A stretch of DNA of 64,000 nt from Fen-1273 sp035516035. GTDB lineage: Bacteria; Bacteroidota; Ignavibacteria; UBA10030; UBA6906. Of the stretch, positions 34,473 to 43,038 are shown in pieces. The stretch lies in NCBI GenBank assembly GCA_035516035.1, contig DATJAS010000098.1, forward strand, positions 1 through 64,000, written 5' to 3'. The stretch's first letter is position 1, and every line of letters begins with the position of its first letter. The notes beneath the pieces are model-generated. The model was not told where the DNA came from. It did no database searches and saw nothing but the letters and a program-made list of their open reading frames with translations. The position numbers and the translations under genes are program-made.

Positions 34473-35726
34473 CTACATGGCGGCTGCGATCGCCGCGCCG
34501 AACTCCGAGCAGCGGACCTCGCGCGCCCCTTCCATCAGCCGGGCGAAATCGTACGTCACCACCCTGTCGGCGATCGTTTTCTCCAGCGCGCGGGTGATCA
34601 GGTCCGCGGCCTCGGTCCAGCCGAGGTAGCGGAACATCATCTCGCCGGAGAGTATCACGGATCCCGGGTTGACCTTGTCCTGCCCCGCGTACTTCGGGGC
34701 GGTGCCGTGCGTCGCCTCGAACACCGCGTAGCCGTTTTCGTAGTTGATGTTCCCCCCGGGGGCGATCCCGATGCCGCCGACCTGCGCGGCCAGTGCATCG
34801 GAGATGTAATCCCCGTTCAGGTTGAGCGTGGCGATGACGTCGTATTCCGCGGGGCGTGTGAGGATCTGCTGCAGGAACGCGTCGGCGATCACGTCCTTGA
34901 GGAGCACCGTCCCCGCCGGGGGGTTCCCGCCGCACTCCTCCCAGGAGACGACGCGCCCGGGAAACTCCTTCTTCGCCAGCTCGTATCCCCAGTCGCGGAA
35001 CGACCCTTCCGTGAATTTCATGATGTTGCCCTTGTGCACCAGCGTCACGGATCGGCGGCGGTTGTCCACGGCGTACCGGATCGCGGCGCGCACGAGCCGC
35101 TCCGTTCCCTCCCGGGAGACGGGCTTCACGCCGATCGAGGAGGAGCCCGGGAAACGGATCTTCGTCACCCCCATCTCCTTCTGCAGGAATGAGATCACTT
35201 TGCCGACATCGGGCGTCCCGGCCTTCCACTCGATGCCGGCGTAGATGTCCTCCGTGTTCTCGCGGAAGATCACCATGTCGATCAGGTGAGGCTGCTTCAC
35301 GGGGGAGGGGACGCCGGGGAAGTACCGGACGGGCCGGAGGCAGACATAGAGGTCGAGCATCTGGCGGAGCGTCACGTTGATCGAGCGGATGCCTCCCCCG
35401 ACGGGCGTCGTCAGGGGGCCCTTGATGGCCACCATGTAGTCGCTGATGGCAGAGAGCGTGTCGTCGGGGAGCCAGGTGTTTGCGCCGTAGACCGCGTTCG
35501 CCTTCTCACCGGCATAGACCTCGAACCAGGAGACGGCCCGCCGGCCCCCGTAGGCCTTTGCCACGGCGGCGTCAAAGACCACGCGCGAGGCGCGCCAGAT
35601 GTCCGGCCCGGTGCCGTCCCCCTCGATAAACGGGATGACCGGATTGTCCGGGACGGCGAGCGCCGTTCCCTTGCGCGTGATGCGCTCCCCCGTTGCGGGG
35701 GGGATGAGCTTCACGAATTTGCTCAT
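34473..35726 (-). CDS. icd: Isocitrate dehydrogenase (NADP-type)
   Basis: 417 residues, the standard size for the bacterial NADP enzyme. Visible marks: 'VIPFIEGDGTGPDIWRAS', the substrate loop 'RFPGSSSIGVKPVSREGTERLVRAAI' in normal order, 'DLYVCLRPVRYF' (Arg residues binding isocitrate), 'GNIMKFTEGSFRDWGYELA', 'ATLNLNGDYISDALAAQVGG' and 'ATHGTAPKYAGQDKVNPGSVIL'. NADP preference is inferred from similarity to E. coli Icd. The start overlaps the HIT gene stop (ATGA). Functionally paired with the nearby aconitase. Confidence 0.96.
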   Translation of the reverse strand: MSKFVKLIPPATGERITRKGTALAVPDNPVIPFIEGDGTGPDIWRASRVVFDAAVAKAYGGRRAVSWFEVYAGEKANAVYGANTWLPDDTLSAISDYMVAIKGPLTTPVGGGIRSINVTLRQMLDLYVCLRPVRYFPGVPSPVKQPHLIDMVIFRENTEDIYAGIEWKAGTPDVGKVISFLQKEMGVTKIRFPGSSSIGVKPVSREGTERLVRAAIRYAVDNRRRSVTLVHKGNIMKFTEGSFRDWGYELAKKEFPGRVVSWEECGGNPPAGTVLLKDVIADAFLQQILTRPAEYDVIATLNLNGDYISDALAAQVGGIGIAPGGNINYENGYAVFEATHGTAPKYAGQDKVNPGSVILSGEMMFRYLGWTEAADLITRALEKTIADRVVTYDFARLMEGAREVRCSEFGAAIAAAM

Positions 35727-36160
35727 GGTGTCTTCTCCGGATGCTGCGGGGCAGGTAGATGCGCGCGGATCTTCGCGGCGAATTCCCCCATGGCTCCGCC
35801 GGGGTACGACTTCAGCTTCAGGACGAACCGGATATCGTCGTCCGGGTAGCGGGGGGTGACGTGCATGTGAAAATGGAAGACCGACTGGCCGGCGATCCGG
35901 CCGTTGTTCGAGAAAATGTTGAACCCGTCCAGGCTGAGCGCGTCGACAAGCGCGCGGGCGACGATCTGCGTGACGCGGAGGACCTCGTGGAGATCCTCGT
36001 CGGGGACCGATAGGAAATCCGTGCAGTGCGCCTTCGGGATGACCAGGGCGTGCCCGTGGTGGATCGGGTTGATGTCGAGTATCGAGATCACGCGTGCGCT
36101 CTCATAGAGGATTTCCGCGGGGAGCGCGCGCGCGATGATCCTGCAGAAAATGCAATCCAT
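35723..36160 (-). CDS. HIT-family protein (histidine triad hydrolase)
   Basis: 145 residues: 'MDCIFCRIIARALPAEILYE' start with a CxxC, 'ILDINPIHHGHALVIPKAH' and the catalytic triad segment 'GQSVFHFHMHVTPRY' (HxHxH). Nucleoside phosphoramidate/diadenosine polyphosphate hydrolase family (HinT/FHIT-like); the cellular substrate is not known. ATG chosen at MDCIF with AAGGAACAGG upstream. First gene of a HIT-icd-redoxin run. Confidence 0.94.
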   Translation of the reverse strand: MDCIFCRIIARALPAEILYESARVISILDINPIHHGHALVIPKAHCTDFLSVPDEDLHEVLRVTQIVARALVDALSLDGFNIFSNNGRIAGQSVFHFHMHVTPRYPDDDIRFVLKLKSYPGGAMGEFAAKIRAHLPAPQHPEKTP

Positions 36161-36211
36161 CCTGTTCCTTGCGGTGAGCCCCGGCGTCGACAGGAGGGCC
36201 CGGGAAGAATC

Positions 36212-36240
36212 AGCATACAGAAAAGCCCCTGAAAAATCAA
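36212..36240 (-). promoter_or_regulatory. Promoter candidate for HIT-icd (TTGATT-17-TATGCT)
   Basis: Minus-strand -35 TTGATT (36240-36235), -10 TATGCT (36217-36212), 17-bp spacer. Only 6 bp separate its -35 from the -35 of the divergent TPR gene. Confidence 0.55.
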
Positions 36241-36246
36241 GGATTC

Positions 36247-36275
36247 TTGCATAAGTGGGGCCGATGTGGTATCTT
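36247..36275 (+). promoter_or_regulatory. Promoter candidate for the TPR gene (TTGCAT-17-TATCTT)
   Basis: -35 TTGCAT and -10 TATCTT with 17-bp spacing, leader about 38 nt ending in a GCAGGAG ribosome-binding site. Confidence 0.55.
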
Positions 36276-36319
36276 CTCCCATCGCCCACGTTACCACCAC
36301 CCCACTAGCAGGAGTCGTC

Positions 36320-37489
36320 ATGAAACGTTACCTCCCCGGAGCTGTGCTCCTCGTCGCGCTGGTGTACCTGTCGAGTACGGCCTTCCAGTGCGGTTCCGCC
36401 GAAACGACGAGCGCGAAGCTCTACATGCAGCAGAAGCAGTGGCAGAAGGCCGAGGCCAGCCTGACGAAGGAAATCGCCAAGAACGACAAGAACGAGGAGG
36501 CCTGGTACCTCCTGGGCGCCGTCCGCCTGGAGATGAAAAACTACGCAGGGATGAACGACGCCTACACGCGCGCGCTGGCCCTCGGCGACGCGCACAAGAA
36601 CGAGATCACGCACAACCGGCTCTCGATCTGGGGGTCGATGTACAACGAGGGGGTCAATTTCTACAACCGGGGGAAGGACACGGCGGCGTGCTACGATTCG
36701 GCGCTCGCCCGCTTCACCACCGCGATCATGATGGAGCCCGACAGCGCGGGGACGTACTACGTGACCGCGCTCGACGAGTACGCGAAGCAGGACTACGAGG
36801 GGGCGCAGACGAACCTGCAGCTCGCGATGCAGAAGAACCCCCGCTTCTTCGACGCGGCGCGCTTCCTGGGACAGCTCCAGTACACGTTCGCCCAGAAGCG
36901 GCTCGAGGCCCGCGACACCGCGGGGGCCGTCGCGGACTACGGGAAGGCGGCGGAGGCGTTCCGCACCGCGTTCGACGTGGAGCCGAACAACGCCGACAAC
37001 ATCCAGGCCCTGATCGACGCCTACGAGCGCTCGCACCAGAGCGACAAGGCCGAGACCATCACGCGGGACGCGGTGACGCGCGATTCGACAAACAAATTCT
37101 TCCGGTACGCCTACGGCGTCTTCCTCCTGAAGAGGGAGCAGTTCCCCGAAGCGATCGCCCAGTTCCAGAAGACGCTGGAGATCGACCCCTCCTACGCCGA
37201 CGCGACGTACAACCTGGGCGTCGCCTACCTCAACTGGGGCGTGGCGATCAAGGCGGCGGCGGACAAGGCGGCGGACGCGCAGAAGAAGGGATCCAGGCCG
37301 GTCAAGGAGGACACGTCCTACAAGGAGAAGTTCAAGCTGGCCCTGCCGTACCTGGAACAGGGGGTCCAGCTCCGTCCCGACGATGCCGCGCTCTGGACGC
37401 AGCTCGCCCGGCTCTACGCCATATTGAACATGCCGGACAAGTCCCGCGCGGCGTTCGAGAAGGCGGACAAGCTCGCAAAGGGGAAATAG
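36320..37489 (+). CDS. TPR-repeat envelope protein
   Basis: 389 residues: hydrophobic leader ('LPGAVLLVALVYLSSTAF') ending near Cys24, possibly an atypical lipoprotein, then about six tetratricopeptide repeats, e.g. 'EEAWYLLGAVRLEMKNYAGMNDAYTRALAL', 'RFFDAARFLGQLQYTF' and 'EAIAQFQKTLEIDPSYADATYNLGVAYLNWG' in repeat order. Two basic/Ala-rich insertions sit between repeats. TPR proteins like this act as scaffolds in the periplasm; the partner is unknown. Own promoter; ends before a GC hairpin. Confidence 0.9.
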   Translation: MKRYLPGAVLLVALVYLSSTAFQCGSAETTSAKLYMQQKQWQKAEASLTKEIAKNDKNEEAWYLLGAVRLEMKNYAGMNDAYTRALALGDAHKNEITHNRLSIWGSMYNEGVNFYNRGKDTAACYDSALARFTTAIMMEPDSAGTYYVTALDEYAKQDYEGAQTNLQLAMQKNPRFFDAARFLGQLQYTFAQKRLEARDTAGAVADYGKAAEAFRTAFDVEPNNADNIQALIDAYERSHQSDKAETITRDAVTRDSTNKFFRYAYGVFLLKREQFPEAIAQFQKTLEIDPSYADATYNLGVAYLNWGVAIKAAADKAADAQKKGSRPVKEDTSYKEKFKLALPYLEQGVQLRPDDAALWTQLARLYAILNMPDKSRAAFEKADKLAKGK

Positions 37490-37511
37490 GGGCGCACGCC
37501 CCCTCACACAG

Positions 37512-37536
37512 GAGCCCCGCCCGCGAGACGGGGCTC
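37512..37536 (+). terminator. Possible terminator after the TPR gene
   Basis: 8-bp stem GAGCCCCG/CGGGGCTC with a 9-nt loop followed by TCGTGTTT. The T content is weak; it could reduce read-through into the DUF3467 gene. Confidence 0.45.
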
Positions 37537-37563
37537 TCGTGTTTCAGGCCATAAGGAGGCAGC

Positions 37564-37884
37564 ATGCCGGATCAGCAGCAGGCACAGCAGATCAACGTCG
37601 AGCTGGGGGAGAAGGAGGCGGAGGGGATCTATTCCAACCTGGCCATCATCACGCATTCGCCCGCGGAGTTCATCATCGATTTCACGCGCGTGCTCCCCGG
37701 CGTGCCGAAGGCGAAGGTCTTCGCCAGAGTGATCATGACCGCCCAGCACGCAAAGCTGCTCCTGCGCGCGCTGGAGGACAACGTCGGGAAATTCGAGATG
37801 AAGTTCGGGGAGATCAAGATCCACGGGGAGGGGCCGGGTCCGTTCGGCCTCCAGCCCGTCCTTCCCGACGAGAAGGTCCACTGA
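37564..37884 (+). CDS. DUF3467 family protein
   Basis: 106 residues. 'INVELGEKEAEGIYSNLAIITHSPAEFIIDFTRVLPGVPKAKVFARVIMTAQHAKLLLRALEDNVGKFE' is the full DUF3467 core (given here as a description of residues 11-79, which reads continuously); the C-terminus is Gly/Pro-rich. Small cytosolic protein of unknown function, widespread in FCB and other bacteria. GGAGGC site 6 nt before the ATG. It converges with hslU. Confidence 0.9.
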   Translation: MPDQQQAQQINVELGEKEAEGIYSNLAIITHSPAEFIIDFTRVLPGVPKAKVFARVIMTAQHAKLLLRALEDNVGKFEMKFGEIKIHGEGPGPFGLQPVLPDEKVH

Positions 37885-37900
37885 AGCGGGGGGGTGGCTC

Positions 37901-39292
37901 CTAGAGGATGTAGCGGGAGAGATCCGCGTTCTTGACGATCCCCTCGAGCCGGGCGCGGACGAGCGCCCGGTCGACGCGGATGGCCGGGGGGGCGAGCTCC
38001 CCCGGGGCGTCAAAGAGCACGTCCTCCAGGAGCGTCGTCATGATCGTGTGCAGCCGCCTGGCCCCGATGTTCTCCACCTGCTCGTTCGCGCGCCAGGCCA
38101 GGGCGGCGATTTCCCGGATCCCGTCCTCGGTGAACTCCAGCGTCACCCCTTCCGTGGCCAGCAGCGCCGCGTACTGCTTGATGAGGGCGTTCTGGGGGAG
38201 CGTCAGGATGCGGACGAAGTCCTCCTCCGTCAGGCTGTTCAGCTCGACGCGGATCGGGAAGCGCCCCTGCATCTCCGGGATCAGGTCCGAGGGCTTTGCG
38301 ACGTGGAAGGCCCCCGAGGCGATGAAGAGGATGTGGTCGGTCTTCACCATGCCGTACTTCGTGCTGACGGAGGAGCCCTCGACGATCGGCAGGAGGTCCC
38401 TCTGCACCCCCTCGCGCGAGACGTCGGGTCCGGGTCCCCGCGTCCCGGCGATCTTGTCGATCTCGTCGATGAAGACGATGCCCGAGTTCTCGGCGCGGTG
38501 GAGCGCCTCGCGCACCGCGGCGTCGTGATCGATCAGCTTCCCCGCCTCCTCGTTCGTCAGGTACACACGCGCTTCCGCCACCGTGACTTTCCGCCGCTTC
38601 GTCTTTTTCGGGAGGAGCGAGCCGAAGAGGTCCTGCAGGTTCACCCCCATGTCCTCGAGGTTCATCGGCCCGATCACCTGCATGAGGGGTCCCCCCGCCC
38701 CCGCGCCGGCCGGGACGTCGAGCTCCAGCGTGCGTGATTCCAGCGCCCCGGCGCGGAGCTTCGCGCGGAGCTTCTCCCGCGTCGCCTCGTTCTGCACGTC
38801 GTCGGCCGTGGCCTCCGCGCCGTCGAATCCCGCGCCCCCCCGGCCCCGGGGGGGCGGGAGGAGGATGTCCAGGATGCGCTCCTCGGCCATCGCCTTCGCC
38901 TTCTCGTTGACCGCGGCCCGGTGCTCCGCGTTGACCATCGTGACGGCGACCTCGGTCAGGTCGCGGATGATCGACTCCACGTCGCGCCCGACGTAGCCCA
39001 CCTCCGTGAACCGCGACGCTTCCACCTTGACGAACGGGGCTCCCGCCAGGCGGGCCAGGCGGCGCGCGATCTCCGTCTTCCCGACGCCGGTGGGACCGAT
39101 CATGATGATGTTGTTCGGCATGATCTCCTCGCGGAGCCCGGAGCCGACCTGCAGCCGCCGCCACCTGTTCCGCAGGGCGATGGCGACGGACCTCTTCGCC
39201 CTGTCCTGCCCGATGATGTAGCGGTCGAGCTCCCGCACGATGTCCCGGGGCGTGAGCGCCGGGGCGCCGCCGGGGAGGGGATCGCCGTTCAC
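37901..39292 (-). CDS. hslU: ATP-dependent protease ATPase subunit HslU
   Basis: AAA+ unfoldase ring of the HslUV (ClpYQ) protease. 463 residues: 'LTPRDIVRELDRYIIGQDRAKRSVAIALRNRWRR' start, Walker A 'GPTGVGKTEIARRLA', pore-loop region 'EVGYVGRDVESIIRDL', Walker B 'GIVFIDEIDKIA', sensor 'MQGRFPIRVEL', and the C-terminal 'NADLSRYIL' that docks into HslV. The I-domain carries a Gly-rich stretch. It overlaps hslV by 4 nt. Confidence 0.97.
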   Translation of the reverse strand: MNGDPLPGGAPALTPRDIVRELDRYIIGQDRAKRSVAIALRNRWRRLQVGSGLREEIMPNNIIMIGPTGVGKTEIARRLARLAGAPFVKVEASRFTEVGYVGRDVESIIRDLTEVAVTMVNAEHRAAVNEKAKAMAEERILDILLPPPRGRGGAGFDGAEATADDVQNEATREKLRAKLRAGALESRTLELDVPAGAGAGGPLMQVIGPMNLEDMGVNLQDLFGSLLPKKTKRRKVTVAEARVYLTNEEAGKLIDHDAAVREALHRAENSGIVFIDEIDKIAGTRGPGPDVSREGVQRDLLPIVEGSSVSTKYGMVKTDHILFIASGAFHVAKPSDLIPEMQGRFPIRVELNSLTEEDFVRILTLPQNALIKQYAALLATEGVTLEFTEDGIREIAALAWRANEQVENIGARRLHTIMTTLLEDVLFDAPGELAPPAIRVDRALVRARLEGIVKNADLSRYIL

Positions 39293-39825
39293 AGCTCTTC
39301 GATCGTGATGTGGTCGTTCGTGTAGATGCAGATGTCCGCCGCGGCGCGCAGCGCGGTCTCGACGATCGCGCGCGTGCCGAGCGTCGAATGGGCGACGAGC
39401 ATCCGGGCGGCCGCCAGCGCGTAGCTGCCGCCGGAGCCGATCGCCAGGATCCCGTCGTCCGGCTCGATGATCTCCCCGGTCCCGGAGACCACGAGCGCGG
39501 TCGTGCCGTCCAGGACCGCAAGGAGCGCTTCGAGCTGCCTGAGGTACTTGTCCGTCCTCCAGTCGCGCGCAAGCTCCACCGCCGCGCGCTCCAGGTTCCC
39601 GTGATACTTCTCCAGGTTGTCCTCGAAGCGGCTGAAGAGGGTGAACGCGTCGGCCGCGGCGCCGGCGAACCCGGCCAGGATCCTGCCGTTGTAGAGCCGG
39701 CGGACCTTCCGCGCGTTGTGCTTCATCACGGTCGTGCCGACCGTGACCTGTCCGTCGGCCCCGATGCAGGTGATCCCGTTGTGCGTGAGGCCGAGCACAG
39801 TCGTGGCGTGGAAGGCGTCGGTCAT
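39289..39825 (-). CDS. hslV: ATP-dependent protease subunit HslV
   Basis: Proteasome-like peptidase partner of HslU. 178 residues. 'FHATTVLGLTHNG' places the nucleophile Thr after removal of a seven-residue propeptide (mature N-terminus TTVL). 'GADGQVTVGTTVMKHNARKVRRLYNGRILAGFAG' and 'GILAIGSGGSYALAAAR' are standard. Coupled to hslU (ATGA) and 14 nt behind rpoN. Confidence 0.97.
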   Translation of the reverse strand: MTDAFHATTVLGLTHNGITCIGADGQVTVGTTVMKHNARKVRRLYNGRILAGFAGAAADAFTLFSRFEDNLEKYHGNLERAAVELARDWRTDKYLRQLEALLAVLDGTTALVVSGTGEIIEPDDGILAIGSGGSYALAAARMLVAHSTLGTRAIVETALRAAADICIYTNDHITIEEL

Positions 39826-39839
39826 GGCGGCGTGCAGGT

Positions 39840-41288
39840 CTATGTGAGCTTGCGGCGGAGGCGGGCGACGGGGATGAGCATGGCCTCGCGGTACTTGGCG
39901 ACCGTGCGCCGGGCGATGTTGAGGCCCTCGCCGTTCAGGAGCTCCGCGAGCTTGTGGTCCGACAGGGGCCGTAAGGGGTCCTCCGCGTCGATGAGCGTCC
40001 TGAGCTTCCGCTTGACCTCCTTGTTGGACACCTCGTCGCCGTCGGCGGTGCTGATCGCGTCGCTGAAGAAATGCCGGAGCGGGAAGACGCCGTAGTCCGT
40101 CTGGACGTACTTGCTGTTGACCACGCGGCTGATGGTCGAGATATCCATCAGGATGACCTCGGCGATGTCCTTGTAGATCATCGGGCGGAGTCCCTCCCCG
40201 ATCTCGAAAAACTCCCGCTGTTTCTCGACGATCGTCCGCATGACCTTCAGCATCGTTTCCCGGCGCTGGTGGATCGAGCTGATGAACCACTTGGCCGCCT
40301 CGAAGCGCTGGCGGATGAAGTCCTTCGCCTCCGTGGAGACGCCGTTTTTCTTCCGCTTGGACATCAGCTCCTTGTAGGCGCGGTTGATCCGCAAGGGGGG
40401 GATGTTGCGGTCGTTGAGCGTGATGATGAAGTCGTCCTCGCTCTTGGTGACGATGAAGTCCGGGACGACGTAGTTTTCCTGCGCGCTGAATTCCCCCTCG
40501 CCGGGCTTCGGGTTCAGGCGCTGGATGAGCTCGATGACCTTCTTGAGCTCGTCGGTGGTGATCGCGAGCTTCTTGGCGAGGTCCTCGAAATGGCGCATCG
40601 TGAAGTCGTCGTAGCACTCCGAGAGGACGCGGAGCGCGAGCGCCTTGAGTGTCCCCTCGGCGGGGTCCGCCTCGAGCTGCACGATCAGGCACTCCTGGAG
40701 GGAGCGGGCGCCGATGCCGACCGGGTCCAGGCGCTGGATCTTGCGCAGCGTCTCCTCCGCCTTCCCGAGCGAGATCTGCGTCCCGTGCGTGAGGTTGATG
40801 TCCTGCACGATGGCCGCCAGGTCGCGCCTGAGGTACCCGTCCTCGTCGATGTTGCCGATGATCTCCTGCCCCGTCAGCAGCTCCTCGTCGTCCAGGTCGA
40901 GCAGGCTGAACTGCTCCAGGAGCCGCTGGTACATCGGGACGGCTTCCGCCAGGGGGAGGTCCTCCTTTTCCTCGCTGTCGAACGGCTCGCGGACCTTGTG
41001 CCCGGTCAGCTCGTCGTTCATGAAGTCGTCGATGGAGTAGGAGTCTTCCTCCGGCTCCTTCTCCTCCTTCGCGGCTTCCGCCGTCTCCGCCTGGGCCGCG
41101 TCCGCCTCCGGCTCCTGGGGGGCTTCCTGCTCCTCGTCGAACCCCTCCTCCAGGAGGGGATTCATCTCCAGCTCGGCCTTGATCTTCTGTTCCAGCGCAA
41201 GCGTCGGGAGCTGCAGCATCTTCAGGTATTGCACCTGTTGAGGCGACAGCTTCATCAACATCTTATGCTGGAGCGAGATGTTCAGCAT
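39840..41288 (-). CDS. rpoN: RNA polymerase sigma-54 factor RpoN
   Basis: 482 residues. N-terminal Gln/Leu-rich activator-interacting region ('LQHKMLMKLSPQQVQYLKMLQLPTLALEQKI'), an acidic linker (about 48-100), the core-binding domain ('GYLRRDLAAIVQDIN'), the HTH region ('ADIAEVILMDISTISRVVNSKYVQT'-like order) and the C-terminal RpoN box 'ARRTVAKYREAMLIP'. The start follows DUF3109 by 3 nt. No -24/-12 sites were recognised in the window's gaps, so its targets lie elsewhere. Confidence 0.96.
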   Translation of the reverse strand: MLNISLQHKMLMKLSPQQVQYLKMLQLPTLALEQKIKAELEMNPLLEEGFDEEQEAPQEPEADAAQAETAEAAKEEKEPEEDSYSIDDFMNDELTGHKVREPFDSEEKEDLPLAEAVPMYQRLLEQFSLLDLDDEELLTGQEIIGNIDEDGYLRRDLAAIVQDINLTHGTQISLGKAEETLRKIQRLDPVGIGARSLQECLIVQLEADPAEGTLKALALRVLSECYDDFTMRHFEDLAKKLAITTDELKKVIELIQRLNPKPGEGEFSAQENYVVPDFIVTKSEDDFIITLNDRNIPPLRINRAYKELMSKRKKNGVSTEAKDFIRQRFEAAKWFISSIHQRRETMLKVMRTIVEKQREFFEIGEGLRPMIYKDIAEVILMDISTISRVVNSKYVQTDYGVFPLRHFFSDAISTADGDEVSNKEVKRKLRTLIDAEDPLRPLSDHKLAELLNGEGLNIARRTVAKYREAMLIPVARLRRKLT

Positions 41289-41291
41289 CGC

Positions 41292-41870
41292 TTACTCTGA
41301 TCTCGTGTCCTGCGCGCGGGACCCGCACCCGCGGAGAAACTCCCCGTACCACCCGGCGCCGAACCGGCGGACGAGGCCCTCGCGGAGGAACGTCCCCAGG
41401 GAGACGCGCTCGGCGTCCCCCCTGGCGCGCCCGGAGGCGCATTCGGCGATCATCTCGTAGCGGAGATAGTCCTTCCCCGCGCTCCGGACGCGGATGGGGA
41501 AGAGGTGGCAGGAGATGGGCTTGCGCCAGTCCGTGAGCCCGCGCTGGTAGGCCGCTTCGAAGCTGCAGCGGGCGATTCCCCCGTCGAAGAAGGCGAAGAC
41601 GCACTCGCGCGCGTCGATGCACGGCGTGGCGAAATCCCCGGCCGTTCCTTCCGCGAGCCCCCCGGACTCGATTGCCCGGAGAGACGCCTCCGGGAGGAAC
41701 TGCTTCGCGGCGGGGAACGCCCTGGCGATTTCCCCGACCTCGCCGTCCTCCAGCGGGGCGCCCCGCCCCCCCGGGAGCGTGCAGCATGCGCCCCGGCACG
41801 AGGGGAGGTCGCACGCGAACGTCGCCCCCGCGACGTCGTCGTCGATCACCGCTTCCCCTATGACGAACAT
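41292..41870 (-). CDS. DUF3109 family cysteine-rich protein
   Basis: 192 residues. 'ATFACDLPSCRGACCTLPGGRGAPL' holds a CxxxxCxxxCC cluster and later cysteines occur in 'PCIDARECVF' and 'ISCHLFPIR', as in the Bacteroidota family DUF3109 (related to YkgJ-type putative Zn/Fe-chelating proteins). Function unknown. The ATG at 41870 follows two GTGCACAC repeats. Longer readings run into dprA and lack family similarity. It leads the DUF3109-rpoN-hslV-hslU run. Confidence 0.88.
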   Translation of the reverse strand: MFVIGEAVIDDDVAGATFACDLPSCRGACCTLPGGRGAPLEDGEVGEIARAFPAAKQFLPEASLRAIESGGLAEGTAGDFATPCIDARECVFAFFDGGIARCSFEAAYQRGLTDWRKPISCHLFPIRVRSAGKDYLRYEMIAECASGRARGDAERVSLGTFLREGLVRRFGAGWYGEFLRGCGSRAQDTRSE

Positions 41871-41899
41871 GTGTGCACCGTTATCCCCTTCGTGTGCAC
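41871..41899 (-). repeat. Direct repeat GTGCACAC x2 in the DUF3109-rpoN leader (operator candidate)
   Basis: On the minus strand GTGCACAC occurs at 41899-41892 and again at 41878-41871, immediately before the ATG, with 21-bp periodicity (two helical turns). A weak -10 TATTTT lies at 41905-41900, so the first copy would overlap the transcription start and the second the ribosome-binding region. Confidence 0.45.
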
Positions 41900-41934
41900 A
41901 AAATACAGAATTTCCGCACAACATAAAAGCTCCC

Positions 41935-43038
41935 TCAGGCGCGCACGAACCGTTTCCCCGGCATCTGCCGTACCGCCCCCTTGAATTCGAGCGCGAGGAG
42001 CCGCGCCAGGGCATCGGCAGGGGCCAGTCGAGCCCGCGAGGCGAGCACGTCGACGTGGAGCGGCTCCTCGGTGAGCGCGTCGAGCATCGACTGCTCGAAG
42101 AGCGTGAGCGGCTCGCGCCCCTGCGCGGCCACGGGAACGAGCCGGGGCGCGATCTCGGCGAGTATGTCCTCCACGCATTCGGTCAGCTTGGCCTTCCCCT
42201 CCCTGATGAGCCGGTTCGTCCCGCTCCCCCTCGTGGCGGAGACCGCGGAGGGGACGGCGAACACCTCGCGCCCCTCCTCCAGCGCCATGGCGGCCGTGAT
42301 CATCGCGCCGCCCGCGGGGGCCGTCTCCACGACGACGGTGGCGAGCGACATCCCGCTCACGATCCTGTTCCTGCGCGGGAAGTTCACCGCCTCGGGCGTG
42401 GAGCCGAACGGGAGCTCGGAGATCACCGCGCCGCGCGCGCTGATCCTGTCGGCGAGCGTCCTGTGCTCGGCGGGATACATCACGTCGAGCCCCGAGCCGA
42501 TCACCGCCACCGTCCGCCCTCCGGCACCCAGGCACGCGGCGTGGCCCGCGGCGTCGATCCCCCGCGCCAGTCCGCTGACGACCGTGAGGCCGCACGAGGC
42601 GAGCGCGCGCGCGAGGCGCTCGGCCATCAGGAGCCCGTATGCGGTCGGGCGGCGCGTCCCGACGAGCGCGACGCCCCCGGCATCGGCACACTCGAGCGTG
42701 CCGCGCAACCAGAGGAGGGGGGGCGGGTCGTAGATGTTCTTCAGGAGGGGGGGGTAGGCGTCGTCCCAGAGCGTGAGGGGGAACGCTCCCGTGCGCGCGG
42801 CGGCGGCGGCCTGGCGATCGGCAAACCGGGCGGCGTCATCGGCCGAGGGGGAGCGGAAGAACGCCCTGATCGACCGGGCGGTCTTCTCCTCGATTCCCTC
42901 GACGGCGCAGAGCGACTGGAAGGGGGCAGAGGAGATTGCCGGGGCGGTCCCGAAGCGGGCGATGAGGCCACGAAGGCGGGCGCTGCCGACACCCGGGATC
43001 CGGGAGAGGATGAGGATGTCGCGCGCCCGGTCGCTCAT
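41935..43038 (-). CDS. dprA: DNA-processing protein DprA
   Basis: Loads RecA on incoming single-stranded DNA during natural transformation. 367 residues: N-terminal SAM/HhH-like part ('LSRIPGVGSARLRGLIARFG'), Rossmann-fold core with 'VALVGTRRPTAYGLLMAERLARALA', 'VVSGLARGIDAAGHAACLGAGGRTVAVIGSGLDVMYPAEHR' in order, 'FPRRNRIVSGMSLATVVVE' and 'GTNRLIREG', plus a C-terminal winged-helix (DML1-like) domain ('EEPLHVDVLASRARLAPADALARLLALEFKGAVRQMPGKRFVRA'). It overlaps the EutN/CcmL gene by 4 nt. Confidence 0.95.
   Translation of the reverse strand: MSDRARDILILSRIPGVGSARLRGLIARFGTAPAISSAPFQSLCAVEGIEEKTARSIRAFFRSPSADDAARFADRQAAAAARTGAFPLTLWDDAYPPLLKNIYDPPPLLWLRGTLECADAGGVALVGTRRPTAYGLLMAERLARALASCGLTVVSGLARGIDAAGHAACLGAGGRTVAVIGSGLDVMYPAEHRTLADRISARGAVISELPFGSTPEAVNFPRRNRIVSGMSLATVVVETAPAGGAMITAAMALEEGREVFAVPSAVSATRGSGTNRLIREGKAKLTECVEDILAEIAPRLVPVAAQGREPLTLFEQSMLDALTEEPLHVDVLASRARLAPADALARLLALEFKGAVRQMPGKRFVRA

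Noticed and set aside
39840..41288. Sigma-54 (-24/-12) promoters in the window
   Set aside because: rpoN is present, but I found no convincing GG-N10-GC site in an intergenic gap.
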